This document shows, one piece after another, positions 23,912-32,999 of a DNA stretch of 64,000 bases. A model generated the notes under the pieces. The model was given only the letters and a program-made list of their open reading frames with translations. It had not been told where the DNA came from and did no database searches. This stretch comes from Bacteroidales bacterium. Lineage in GTDB: Bacteria; Bacteroidota; Bacteroidia; Bacteroidales; UBA3824. The number at the start of each line of letters is the position of its first letter. The stretch's first letter is position 1. Made by a program: the position numbers and the translations under genes. The stretch spans positions 62,001-126,000 of the forward strand of contig JAEDDH010000002.1 of NCBI GenBank assembly GCA_016293845.1, written 5' to 3'.

Positions 23912-24754
23912 ATGAAAGTAGCAATACAGGGAGTAAGGGGCGCATTTCACGAGGTGGCTGCGCGAGAGTTTTTTGCCGGAAAAGATATTGAGCCGGTTGA
24001 GCGTCTTACGTTTAACGACGTTATGGAATCGGTGCTCGGTTTTGAAAGCGACTACGGCATTATGGCTATCGAAAACACCATCAGCGGCACTATTCATGCC
24101 AATCTGAAGCTTCTCCGTCAGTATGATGTAAAAATTTGCGGCGAGGTTTCGCTGCGCATAAAACAAAATCTTGTGGCTTTGCCTGGCTCCAAATTGGAGG
24201 ATATCACCGAGGTGCGCAGTCACTACATGGCTATTAACCAAACAAGGCAGTTTTTTCGCAAGTATCCCGACATTAGGCTTGTAGAAAGCGAGAGTACCGC
24301 TCTGAGTATGCGTCAAATTGCTGAAAAACAGTTGACCAACATCGGCGCAATAGGAGGGGAGTATGCCGCTCAGATGTACGGCTTGGATATTATTCAATCG
24401 GGTATCGAAACCAACAAAAAGAACTACACCCGTTTTTTGATTGTCCACCCCAACAACGGCAACCGTCCCGAAAACTGCGACAAGGCTTCGCTCTCGATTA
24501 TTCTTCAAAATCATCCCGGAAGTCTTTCGCAAATTTTAAGCATTATATCTTTTTATGGCGTTGACCTTACCAAAATAGAGTCGAGCCCTATTATCGGGCA
24601 GCCGATGCACTATATGTTTTATATTGATGTAAGGTACGTCGAATATCAAAAATATTGCGATATGCTTACTGCTATACGCCCTCTGTTGAAAGAACTTACG
24701 GTGCTTGGCGAATACAAGGCAGGTGTGGAATCGTGGAATGCTGTGATGATGTAG
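23912..24754 (+). CDS. pheA: Prephenate dehydratase
   Basis: The 280-residue monofunctional enzyme starts at ATG 23912; a TTG at 23894 lies in the terminator T-run and is rejected. The catalytic domain (1-180) shows IQGVRGAFHEVAAREFF, AIENTISGTIH and the NYTRFLIV motif near 173, whose TRF threonine is catalytic. An ACT domain (about 192-275) with KIESSPIIGQP binds phenylalanine for feedback control. It converts prephenate to phenylpyruvate. It is the first structural gene after the attenuator. Confidence 0.97.
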   Translation: MKVAIQGVRGAFHEVAAREFFAGKDIEPVERLTFNDVMESVLGFESDYGIMAIENTISGTIHANLKLLRQYDVKICGEVSLRIKQNLVALPGSKLEDITEVRSHYMAINQTRQFFRKYPDIRLVESESTALSMRQIAEKQLTNIGAIGGEYAAQMYGLDIIQSGIETNKKNYTRFLIVHPNNGNRPENCDKASLSIILQNHPGSLSQILSIISFYGVDLTKIESSPIIGQPMHYMFYIDVRYVEYQKYCDMLTAIRPLLKELTVLGEYKAGVESWNAVMM

Positions 24755-24816
24755 GTAATGCATAATTCACAATGCATAATTAAAGTTGAAAATTGAAAAT
24801 AGAAAAATATAAAGCA

Positions 24817-25662
24817 ATGAAATTATCAATAATAGGTCTTGGTCTTTTGGGCGGATCGCTTGCCCTCGACCTTAGAAAACGTAAATATGCCGACTATATA
24901 ATTGGATACGACAAAGATCCCGTTCACTCAGCTTTTGCCAAGCAGGTGGGCATTATCGACGAGGTGGTAACTTTCGACGAAGCAGTAACTCAAGCAGATA
25001 TTATTGTGGTGGCCATACCGGTTAGTGCGGTTATTAAAGTTTTGCCCCAGATTTTAGACAAAATATCCGACAATCAGATTGTTTTGGATGTAGCCAGCTG
25101 CAAGGGCGTTATCTGCGAACGCGTAAAATATCATCAAAAACGCAAACGTTACGTGGCTTGTCACCCGATGGCAGGTACCGAAAATTCAGGTCCGTGGTCG
25201 GCTATTTCGGGCATGTTCGACGGTAAGGCGTTTATTATCTGCGATGCCGAAGATAGCGACGAAAAAGCCGTTGTGGAGGTGAAAAAAATGTTTGAGGTTT
25301 TGAATATGAACCCGATGTTTTTCAATTCGTTTAATCACGATATTCACGTGGCATACGTGTCGCATATTCCTCACGTTGCGTCGTTTGCCCTTGCTCTCAC
25401 AGTTTTGGAAAAGGAGAAAAACGAGAAAAATATCTTCAATCTTGCTTCGGGCGGTTTCAAAAGCACAGTGCGTCTTGCCAAAAGTAATGCCGAAATGTGG
25501 ACTCCAATTTTTCAAGACAACAAGGAGAATGTGCTTTCGGTTTTAGACACTTATATCGAAAAACTCAACGATTTCCGTCAGCTGCTTGTAACCGGCGACA
25601 CCGATGGTATGGACAATTATATCAACCAAGCCAACAGAGTAAAAAAAGTATTAAACAAATAA
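24817..25662 (+). CDS. tyrA: Prephenate dehydrogenase
   Basis: The 281-residue protein starts at ATG 24817, giving the Rossmann motif GLGLLGGSLALDL at the very N-terminus; the upstream in-frame ATG at 24793 adds eight residues encoded in repeat-like spacer DNA. CHPMAGTENSG near 115 is the substrate-binding block with the catalytic histidine. It oxidises prephenate to 4-hydroxyphenylpyruvate for tyrosine. No fused chorismate mutase or ACT domain is present; chorismate mutase is fused to the next gene. It lies 62 bp after pheA. Confidence 0.96.
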   Translation: MKLSIIGLGLLGGSLALDLRKRKYADYIIGYDKDPVHSAFAKQVGIIDEVVTFDEAVTQADIIVVAIPVSAVIKVLPQILDKISDNQIVLDVASCKGVICERVKYHQKRKRYVACHPMAGTENSGPWSAISGMFDGKAFIICDAEDSDEKAVVEVKKMFEVLNMNPMFFNSFNHDIHVAYVSHIPHVASFALALTVLEKEKNEKNIFNLASGGFKSTVRLAKSNAEMWTPIFQDNKENVLSVLDTYIEKLNDFRQLLVTGDTDGMDNYINQANRVKKVLNK

Positions 25663-25680
25663 TTATTAAATATTTAGATT

Positions 25681-26745
25681 ATGATAGACCTTAACAGTCT
25701 TTTTGAAAAAAGACCTTTGATTATAGCCGGCCCGTGCAGTGCCGAAACCGAAGAACAAACTCTTGAAACTGCACGTCAACTTGCCGCCAACGGTATCAAA
25801 GTATTCCGCGCCGGCATTTGGAAACCTCGCACACGTCCGGGCAACTTTGAGGGCATCGGCACTGTGGGGCTCCCTTGGATGAAACGTGTAAAAGAAGAAA
25901 CCGGCATGCTTACCTCTACCGAAGTGGCAAATACCCACCATGTGGAAGAGGCTGTCAACGCAGGTATCGACATTATTTGGATTGGTGCACGCACATCTGC
26001 CAACCCTTTTGCTATGCAAGAGATTGCCGACTGCCTCAAGGGTGTGGAAATTCCCGTGCTTGTAAAAAATCCTGTCAACCCCGATGTTGACCTTTGGATT
26101 GGCGCAGTTGAGCGTTTGCAAGATGCTGGCATTTCGCAAATTGGACTTATTCACCGTGGTTTTTCGAGTTACGAAAAAATCCTTTACCGTAATGCTCCGC
26201 TGTGGCAGATTCCTATCGAGATGAAACGCCGCCGTCCCGACCTGCATTTGATTTGCGACCCCAGCCACATCGCTGGAAAACGCGAATATCTGTTTGAAAT
26301 TGCTCAGAAGGCTCTCGACCTCAATGTCGACGGACTTATGATCGAATCGCATATCAATCCCGACAAGGCTTGGAGCGATGCCAAACAGCAGCTCACCCCC
26401 TCTGCTTTAAACGAGATGCTCGGCAATCTTGTTATCCGCGAAATAGCTCCCGAGGGTATTTCTCCCAAACTTTTGGACGAACTCCGCGCCAAAATCGATG
26501 TTATCGACGACCTGCTTATCGACCTTTTGAAAAAGCGTATGAAAATTTCCGAAGGTATCGGACGCTACAAAAAAGAGAACAAGATGGCAGTGCTGCAGCC
26601 TTCGCGTTGGGATTCGTTGCTCAACAAATATATGATGATGGCTGGCGAAAACAGCCTCAGCCGCGAACTCATCACCAAAATATTCCAGGCTATACATCAG
26701 GAATCTATCAACATACAAGACAAAATCATTAACCCTAAGAAATAA
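25681..26745 (+). CDS. Bifunctional DAHP synthase / chorismate mutase
   Basis: The 354-residue fusion has an N-terminal KDO8P-synthase-like (class I-beta) DAHP synthase (about 1-255), with IAGPCSAET, WKPRTRPGNFEG, the NPVNPDVDLWIG region and CDPSHIAGKREY. The C-terminal AroQ chorismate mutase (about 268-350) has LLDELRAKIDVIDDLLIDLLKKR. It joins the first step of the shikimate pathway to the branch-point step, so prephenate could feed back on DAHP synthesis through the mutase domain (known for such fusions). It lies 18 bp after tyrA and overlaps aroD by 1 bp. Confidence 0.96.
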   Translation: MIDLNSLFEKRPLIIAGPCSAETEEQTLETARQLAANGIKVFRAGIWKPRTRPGNFEGIGTVGLPWMKRVKEETGMLTSTEVANTHHVEEAVNAGIDIIWIGARTSANPFAMQEIADCLKGVEIPVLVKNPVNPDVDLWIGAVERLQDAGISQIGLIHRGFSSYEKILYRNAPLWQIPIEMKRRRPDLHLICDPSHIAGKREYLFEIAQKALDLNVDGLMIESHINPDKAWSDAKQQLTPSALNEMLGNLVIREIAPEGISPKLLDELRAKIDVIDDLLIDLLKKRMKISEGIGRYKKENKMAVLQPSRWDSLLNKYMMMAGENSLSRELITKIFQAIHQESINIQDKIINPKK

Positions 26746-27392
26746 TGCTTTACGTATGCCTTTCGGCAGAAGGAGTAGACAATGCGATGCAACAACTCGG
26801 CGAACACAATTGCGCCGAGTTGCGCGTCGACTTGGTAAAGCCCACAGCCGACCAAATGATAAGCCTCCTTGCTGAGGAGGAAAACAAATATATAGTAACA
26901 TGCCGTCCGGGTGTCTACGAACCCGAATACGACATCAACATACTCGAAACTGCCGCGCTCAACGGTGCTGAATATATCGACTTGGAGTTGGAACGGGCGC
27001 CAGAATATTCGCTAAAACTGCGCCGCGCTTGCCTGCTTAGCAAAAAATGCAAACTCATTATTTCGTATCACAATTACGAAACCACTCCCGACGCAGGTAT
27101 TCTAAAAGGCATTATCAAATATTGCAAGGAACTCGGTGCTGATATTGTAAAAATGGCTTGCAAGTCTAACTCAGTGTCCGACAATGCCCGAATACTTGGT
27201 CTTTACGGCGAATACAACGATATTGTGGCGTTTTGCATGGGCGAATCAGGCAAAATTACACGACCCGCATCATTGATGTTTGGTGCTCCGTTTACTTACG
27301 TGGCAGCCGACAATGGTCTGCCCACAGCTCCGGGTCAGCTAACTATCAATCAGGTAAAGCGTATTTTAGACGCTATGGATTTTGAAAAGTAG
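26745..27392 (+). CDS. aroD: 3-dehydroquinate dehydratase, type I
   Basis: The 215-residue length is normal for type I enzymes. Catalytic residues are visible as His109 in IISYHNYETTP and the Schiff-base Lys136 in ADIVKMACK; ELRVDL (25-30) and GESGKITRPAS are also conserved. It dehydrates 3-dehydroquinate in the shikimate pathway. The ATG overlaps the stop of the DAHP synthase gene (TAATG), showing translational coupling. It ends the attenuated operon; a partial palindrome at 27391-27418 overlaps the two convergent gene ends but has no U-run. Confidence 0.96.
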   Translation: MLYVCLSAEGVDNAMQQLGEHNCAELRVDLVKPTADQMISLLAEEENKYIVTCRPGVYEPEYDINILETAALNGAEYIDLELERAPEYSLKLRRACLLSKKCKLIISYHNYETTPDAGILKGIIKYCKELGADIVKMACKSNSVSDNARILGLYGEYNDIVAFCMGESGKITRPASLMFGAPFTYVAADNGLPTAPGQLTINQVKRILDAMDFEK

Positions 27393-27400
27393 GGGAGAAC

Positions 27401-29239
27401 CTATTTGGCCTCCTCTACGCTGAAATCTTTGCCATAGCGGAGCACAAATGTAGATTGGTTTTCAAAACCGCCTACAGGTGAAACTCGCTTAAAATCAAAC
27501 TTGTAGATAAGTCCCTGTTCGTTGTCGTCGTCGCAAAAACAGAAATATTTGCCGTGCTTGTAAAGTTTTGTTATAAAGCACTTTGCAATATCGTATCCGC
27601 TGAATCCGTAAATACCCGGTTCGGTGTTGAACCTATCGCGAAACTCTGATACAAAGAGTTTTACGGCTGTGTTGTTGTAGTCGGTAAAACTATTGCTACG
27701 GTAGCAGAAATTCATGCTTTGAAGAAACTCGACATCGATGTTGATGTATTTTTCCCAACTTTGCGAACCAAATAACACCACCTTATATTTATTAGTTTTT
27801 ACCACAGTGGCAAGTTGGTTTACCACATTGGTAATAAACACTTCGTCGTTGCTTGGAATCAAAAGCACATTGGTATTTGTTGCGCTCATAGCCTCTTGCA
27901 CTCGTGCAATTCCGCCGCTCTTGCAGTTTATCTCCTTAAAAATCATATCGGGAACGTTTTTGTCGGAGAAATAGCTACGGGTAAGGTTGTTGCGGTAAAG
28001 TTTGGTCATATCCACTTCGGCAGCCGATCCGTTGTGCACCACAATAACGGTGGCGTTGCTCAGCTCGGCAAAATAGTCGGCTGTTTGCGCTATCGAAGTG
28101 GCAGTTGAAGGCGAAAACTGATAAAGGTATGGATTACTTGGAAGAAGGTCGTTTTTCTGAGCAAATGGCGATACAAGAGCAATTTGATTTTCGGTAGAAA
28201 ATCTTGCTGCTCTCACCACGTTGTCGGTGTAAAGCGGACCAATAATCAAGTCCATATTTTTAAGTTCGGGATTGCTGAGAATACGGTCGGTGGTGGCAAA
28301 ATTGTTTTCGGTGTCGTAAACGTGCAGATTAACATTCTTGCCCTTTTGCTGCATCTCTTTTACAGCCAGAAGCACACCTTCGTAAAATTCCAAAATACGT
28401 TCGCTATTTTTGTAAAGCTGTTCTTTTTCGGGGTCGGCTTTCACTTTTTCTACTTGCAAAGTATTGTTGTTGAGATACAAAGGCAAAAGTAGTGCTACAT
28501 TAAAAGTAGTGTTTTTGTCGTAGCGGTAACCGTCGCAAGGCACATAGTCGGATTTGCGCATAGCACGGTCTTTAACTATGTTATTTTCAGCTACTTGCTC
28601 TGCCTCAGGGTTGTAAGTAACATCTTCGGGAACAATATTGCGCGGAAACCTTATGATAGTTCCCTGAGGAATACCGTTTTTGAGATTTGGATTGTATTTT
28701 ACAATATCCTCTATGTTAACGTTGTAACGCTCTGACAATGAGTATAGAGTTTCGTTTTGACGTGCGGTATGGTAAACAAATTCGGCATCTTGACGGTCGG
28801 GTTTTCCGGGGTTGCCTTTGGGAATTTTGAGCACGGTGCCGGTTTTGAGACCGTTTTTGGTGTCGGGATTATATTGAAAAATATCTTCTTGCGATACGCC
28901 ATATTGTTTGCAAATCGAATATAGCGTCTGTTTCTTTTCAACAGTGTGATATACAAATTGTTGCGTATATCCGGGTGTTTGGTTAGAGCCAATTACAGGA
29001 ATTTTCAGACTTGTGCCGGCTGAAATTTTACCTGCAAGAGCCTTGTTTTCCATATTGATTTCTTGCACCGTTACGCCGTATGCGCGGGCGATAGCTTCGA
29101 GGGTTTCGCCCTCTTTAACGGTATGGAGATAATATTTTGTGCCGAAAATTTGCACAAAAATGTCAGATTTTTTTACTTGTTGCGCCTGCACCATGCCGCA
29201 GCACGCCATCGCTAAGAGTATGATAAATAATTTTTTCAC
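27401..29239 (-). CDS. Secreted protein with three LysM repeats and a periplasmic-binding-protein domain
   Basis: The 612-residue protein starts with a signal peptide ending GMVQAQ. Three LysM repeats follow, near 36-80 (HTVKEGETLEAIARAYG), 96-140 (HTVEKKQTLYSICKQYG) and 157-200 (HTARQNETLYSLSERYN), each closing with LKIPxG-like strands, and anchor it to peptidoglycan. The rest (about 245-610) is a type-1 periplasmic-binding-protein fold (FNVALLLPLYLNN, LYTDNVVRAARFS, YKVVLFGSQSWEKY, GYDIAKCF). The family is common in Bacteroidetes. Its ligand is unknown, and no permease genes are near. It is divergent from the T9SS protease. Confidence 0.88.
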   Translation of the reverse strand: MKKLFIILLAMACCGMVQAQQVKKSDIFVQIFGTKYYLHTVKEGETLEAIARAYGVTVQEINMENKALAGKISAGTSLKIPVIGSNQTPGYTQQFVYHTVEKKQTLYSICKQYGVSQEDIFQYNPDTKNGLKTGTVLKIPKGNPGKPDRQDAEFVYHTARQNETLYSLSERYNVNIEDIVKYNPNLKNGIPQGTIIRFPRNIVPEDVTYNPEAEQVAENNIVKDRAMRKSDYVPCDGYRYDKNTTFNVALLLPLYLNNNTLQVEKVKADPEKEQLYKNSERILEFYEGVLLAVKEMQQKGKNVNLHVYDTENNFATTDRILSNPELKNMDLIIGPLYTDNVVRAARFSTENQIALVSPFAQKNDLLPSNPYLYQFSPSTATSIAQTADYFAELSNATVIVVHNGSAAEVDMTKLYRNNLTRSYFSDKNVPDMIFKEINCKSGGIARVQEAMSATNTNVLLIPSNDEVFITNVVNQLATVVKTNKYKVVLFGSQSWEKYINIDVEFLQSMNFCYRSNSFTDYNNTAVKLFVSEFRDRFNTEPGIYGFSGYDIAKCFITKLYKHGKYFCFCDDDNEQGLIYKFDFKRVSPVGGFENQSTFVLRYGKDFSVEEAK

Positions 29240-29261
29240 TGTAATAATTAGTTTAATTGCA

Positions 29262-29291
29262 CAAAATTAGCAAAAAAGCCTAAATGTCAAA
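29262..29291 (-). promoter_or_regulatory. Predicted promoter of the LysM gene
   Basis: On the minus strand TTTG (29291-29288), 18 nt and TAATTTTG (29269-29262) fit the consensus. It overlaps the promoter region of the divergent protease gene. Confidence 0.6.
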
Positions 29292-29300
29292 AAAAACATT

Positions 29301-29308
29301 TACTTTTG
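29301..29308 (+). promoter_or_regulatory. Predicted -7 element of the T9SS protease gene
   Basis: TACTTTTG matches TAnnTTTG and lies 32 nt before ATG 29341. It is downstream of the alternative start at 29284, which supports 29341 as the true start. No clear -33 element was seen. Confidence 0.6.
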
Positions 29309-29340
29309 TGTTTGCATTACCGATTTTATTTTGCAAAATT

Positions 29341-31275
29341 ATGAAAAAATTTCTTTTGACACTTATTTATGCATTATTAATTTTAAATCTCTCGGCGCAA
29401 ATTACAACGGGCTCTTTAACTCAAAGTCGTTTTGCTTATTTGCATGCTACCCAAGAATATATCGACATCACCATACCACCATCCTCAAAGTCCGAACGTC
29501 CCGAAAATTGCATTGGACGGCTTGCCAACTGCGATAGAAGTTTTTTTAATAATGCCGAAAAATATGACGTTGAAGGTGGAACTCTTTGGCGGATTGGTGT
29601 TTCGGCAAAAGATGCTGGTTCGGTAGGCGTTGAATTTAAAGATATTACAATTGCCAAAGGTGTTGAACTGTGCTTGTATGGCGGCAGCGATTTTCTTGGT
29701 TTAATTACCGATACAGTTAATAATTTTGACAATAAACTCCGCACTCGGTATATCGACAACGACTCAATTACAATAGAACTATTTGTGCCACAAGATGTTA
29801 ATCAATCAGATTTTATAATTTCAAAAATAGCATACGGTTTTTATCCCATCAGCAAAATGCTCAAAGTGCGAGTTTCGGGAAAGTGTAAGCAACCCGACAT
29901 CAATGGCGAATATGGTTTGAATTATCAAGTTGAAAAACACGCAGTTGTGCAGTATCAATTCGACAGCGAAGACTACACTTACGTATGCACAGGCACGCTT
30001 GTAAACAATACCGAATTTGACGCCACACCTTATATTATTACAGCAGCTCACTGCGTTTGCAAACAAGAGGATGCAGAAACCGTTGTAACCTATTTTAATT
30101 TTGAACTTGATGCCGACGGTATTTCGCCAAAAGGATTTCAAACGCTTTCGGGTGCCGACCTTGTGGCTTTTCCTCCAAAAACGCATCGCAAGGATATGCG
30201 CGACTACGAGGGGTTAAGAATTACCGAAGGCGACTACAACGATTACGACATTTCTCTTCTGAAACTCAGCGCAATACCACCAAAAGAATACTATCCGTAT
30301 TACCTTGGACTTTCGTTAGACACCAAGAACAACCTCAACAAAGTAGTTACCATACATCACCCGAGTGGCAACGAAAAGGCTATCGCTATTAGTGATATGC
30401 CGCCTTATCAAGATTCTTATCCTGTAAGCGACGAAATTTTTATCGAAAACGCGCATTGGCATATCGACACTTGGCATCAAGGCTACACTGAGGTTGGCTC
30501 GTCGGGTGCGCCGCTTATCAATCAAGATAAAAAACTCATTGGCGTGCTTTCGGGCGGACTTGCCACTTGTCAAGAGCCTTACGATGATTTTTTTCAGATG
30601 GTTTCTAAATTTTGGAACACTAATTTAAACCCCAACCATCAATTGGCATATTGGCTTGCCAATGGTAAGGAAATCAATCAAATAGAAAGTTTCGACCCTT
30701 ACGGTAATTTTTCTTCAATATCTGTCCCTTGGCTTTCGGGCGAATGGAACCATGATTCCACAGCCATAACTCTCAATTGGCAAACAGATGGCGTACCTAC
30801 TTTGTTTAAACTCTACTGCAATGGTGATGTTATTAAAGAAATAAATTACGGAGAATCTGATAGTTATACATTTTCAAATATTTCTCCAAAATCCACCTAC
30901 ACCTTTTATATAGAGAGTATTTTTAACGCAACGTCGCAATCATCGCGAAGCAACGGCGTGGTACTCAGCAATTTTACCACTCCATTACCCGAACCTGACC
31001 CTATTACTGCCGTGAAAAACATAACAGAACAAGTGGATGCAAAAATATATCCCAATCCTGCCAAAAACAGCATTAACATATTGTTGCCGCCAAATTTAGG
31101 AAAATGCACAATCTCGCTGTCGTCGGTTTCGGGCAAAATTCTAAAAACTATTAATACTGAAATCTCAGCGGGGAATCCTGTTTCAGTAGATTTAACCAAC
31201 ATAAAATCAGGAATTTATATTATCTGCATTACATCTGCTTCTACCACTTTTTCACAAAAAATTGTAGTTGAATAA
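29341..31275 (+). CDS. Trypsin-like serine protease with type IX secretion sorting domain
   Basis: The 644-residue protein starts at ATG 29341, giving signal peptide MKKFLLTLIYALLILNLSAQ. The catalytic triad of a trypsin-like (S1/lysyl-endopeptidase type) domain is visible as His237 in ITAAHC, Asp303 in NDYDISLLKL and Ser388 in EVGSSGAPL. A fibronectin type III-like domain (about 470-560) follows, then a T9SS type-A sorting domain (about 575-644) with YPNPAKNSINI, the GKILKTI region, SGIYIICIT and FSQKIVVE. It is therefore exported through the outer membrane by the type IX system and attached to the surface or released. Its sorting domain is the reference for the remnant at 2050-2145. Confidence 0.94.
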   Translation: MKKFLLTLIYALLILNLSAQITTGSLTQSRFAYLHATQEYIDITIPPSSKSERPENCIGRLANCDRSFFNNAEKYDVEGGTLWRIGVSAKDAGSVGVEFKDITIAKGVELCLYGGSDFLGLITDTVNNFDNKLRTRYIDNDSITIELFVPQDVNQSDFIISKIAYGFYPISKMLKVRVSGKCKQPDINGEYGLNYQVEKHAVVQYQFDSEDYTYVCTGTLVNNTEFDATPYIITAAHCVCKQEDAETVVTYFNFELDADGISPKGFQTLSGADLVAFPPKTHRKDMRDYEGLRITEGDYNDYDISLLKLSAIPPKEYYPYYLGLSLDTKNNLNKVVTIHHPSGNEKAIAISDMPPYQDSYPVSDEIFIENAHWHIDTWHQGYTEVGSSGAPLINQDKKLIGVLSGGLATCQEPYDDFFQMVSKFWNTNLNPNHQLAYWLANGKEINQIESFDPYGNFSSISVPWLSGEWNHDSTAITLNWQTDGVPTLFKLYCNGDVIKEINYGESDSYTFSNISPKSTYTFYIESIFNATSQSSRSNGVVLSNFTTPLPEPDPITAVKNITEQVDAKIYPNPAKNSINILLPPNLGKCTISLSSVSGKILKTINTEISAGNPVSVDLTNIKSGIYIICITSASTTFSQKIVVE

Positions 31276-31315
31276 AAAAATCTCATTTTTTTAGCATATT
31301 ATTCCAACTTTTTTA

Positions 31316-31323
31316 TACATTTG
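31316..31323 (+). promoter_or_regulatory. Predicted -7 element of hisS
   Basis: TACATTTG matches TAnnTTTG, 46 nt before ATG 31370; no convincing -33. Confidence 0.4.
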
Positions 31324-31369
31324 GAAAAAATTAGGCGTAAAGCATATTTAACAAAACAGAAAGACAAAA

Positions 31370-32926
31370 ATGAGAGGAATAGTTCCCCAAAAGGTTAAAG
31401 GATTCAGAGATATTACACCAGAGCAGAACTTGCTCCGTCAGTTTATAATCGACAAAGCCACAGAGGTTTACCGTCGTTTTGGATTCAAGCGTTACGACAC
31501 TCCGATAATGGAATATGCCGAGTGTCTTGGCAAATATCTGCCCGATGCCGACACCGTTGCGCAAGGCGTATATTCGTTTAAAAATCCAGAAGAAGAGCCT
31601 GTTTTCGACACCAACGGACGCGAAATGCGCGATGCCGAAAACCGTGTGATTATGGAAAACCACTATGTGGCACTCCGTTACGACCTAACCGCTCCACTTG
31701 CCCGCGTTTATGCCGAAAGTCTTTGGCAGCAGCACCTTAGGGGCGAAATCCAAGGCAAAACAAACCTTTTCCGCCGTTATCAATATGGTCCTGTATTCCG
31801 TTTTGAGGCTAAACTCGACCCGGGACGTTTCCGCGAATTTTGGCAAATGGACTTTGACACCGTTGGTGCAGAAGACGTTAGCGCAGATGCCGAAAACTGT
31901 ATGATACTTTCGCAGGCATTAGAAAACATCGGTCTCAAACGCGGCGCTTATCTTATCAAAATCAACAACCGAAAGATTGTAAACGGCTTACTCGCATTCA
32001 CCGGCATCACCGACAAAGAACAAGAGATGGCTGTGATGCGCGTTATCGACAAACTCGACAAAATTGGAATCGACGCCGTGGCAAAAGAACTCGGCAAGGG
32101 GCGTGTAGACGAAACTTCGGGCGCACAGATCCCTGGTCTCAATATTGAACAAAAATTTGTTGACATCATAATTCAGTTTATCAAAGACTTTGAAACACGT
32201 GCTTCTCGTGCCGAAGTGTTGGCAAAACTGAAATCAAAACCAGCTTTTGAAAACCCCACCTACAAAGAGGGCGTTGACGAACTTGAAAAAATCGACACAA
32301 TACTTGCCCAACTTGGTTATGATGAGCAAGTTGCAATCCTCGACCCGGGAATGGTTCGCGGACTTGGATACTACACCGGTCCTATCTACGAAGTGGAATC
32401 GTTGCAAACCTACAAAGACGAAAAAGGTCGCGAACGCCGTGTGGGCTCTATTTGCGGTGGTGGTCGCTACGATGGTTTGGTAGAAAACCTTCTTGGCGTA
32501 AAAGTGCCTGCAACTGGCGCATCAATTGGCGTTGACCGTTTGGCAGAGCTTCTCACTCTTACCAATCAGGCGCAAATCAATAGCGACGGTCCGGTAATCA
32601 TCATAGCATTCGACGATAGCCTTATGCCGCTTTACCAAAAAACCGCTATGCAGTTGCGCTCTGCCGGAATCAACACTGAAATATATTATGGAGCAAAACG
32701 CGGACTCAAACACCAGATGGCATACGCCGACCGCAACAACAGCACTTTGGCAGTAATTATCGGCAGCAACGAAGCCGAAAAAGGTGTGGCAACAATCAAA
32801 AACCTCCGCCTTGGCAAACAGTTGGCAGAAACTATCGCCGACAAAAACGAATGGAAAAACAAAGTGCAGCAAGAGGTAAAACTCGAAGATATTGCCAAAG
32901 AAATAAAAAAAATATTAGAAAAATAA
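31370..32926 (+). CDS. hisS: Histidyl-tRNA synthetase
   Basis: The 518-residue class II synthetase charges tRNA-His. Motif 1 lies near 45 (YDTPIMEYAECLG), motif 2 at FRRYQYGPVFRFE near 137, and the histidine-specific LDPGMVRGLGYYTG and GGGRYDGL near 325-370; SIGVDRL is motif 3. The C-terminal anticodon-binding domain (about 405-518) follows. It is somewhat longer than the E. coli enzyme (424), as in other Bacteroidetes. It is the first of five housekeeping genes in the same direction. Confidence 0.98.
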   Translation: MRGIVPQKVKGFRDITPEQNLLRQFIIDKATEVYRRFGFKRYDTPIMEYAECLGKYLPDADTVAQGVYSFKNPEEEPVFDTNGREMRDAENRVIMENHYVALRYDLTAPLARVYAESLWQQHLRGEIQGKTNLFRRYQYGPVFRFEAKLDPGRFREFWQMDFDTVGAEDVSADAENCMILSQALENIGLKRGAYLIKINNRKIVNGLLAFTGITDKEQEMAVMRVIDKLDKIGIDAVAKELGKGRVDETSGAQIPGLNIEQKFVDIIIQFIKDFETRASRAEVLAKLKSKPAFENPTYKEGVDELEKIDTILAQLGYDEQVAILDPGMVRGLGYYTGPIYEVESLQTYKDEKGRERRVGSICGGGRYDGLVENLLGVKVPATGASIGVDRLAELLTLTNQAQINSDGPVIIIAFDDSLMPLYQKTAMQLRSAGINTEIYYGAKRGLKHQMAYADRNNSTLAVIIGSNEAEKGVATIKNLRLGKQLAETIADKNEWKNKVQQEVKLEDIAKEIKKILEK

Positions 32927-32951
32927 AATACAACAATACCGAAAAATATTT

Positions 32952-32959
32952 TATATTTG
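32952..32959 (+). promoter_or_regulatory. Predicted -7 element of purH
   Basis: TATATTTG matches TAnnTTTG, 40 nt before ATG 33000. Confidence 0.45.
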
Positions 32960-32999
32960 CCGAATATCGCAAAGACGAAAATTTATAAACACAGCAACA

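Noticed and set aside
25666..26352. Long minus-strand frame antisense to the DAHP synthase gene
   Set aside because: It is opposite a certain gene, has no recognisable domain, and its composition is what codon bias on the other strand produces.
27391..27418. Terminator between aroD and the LysM gene
   Set aside because: The partial palindrome has a mismatch, overlaps both coding ends and lacks a U-run.
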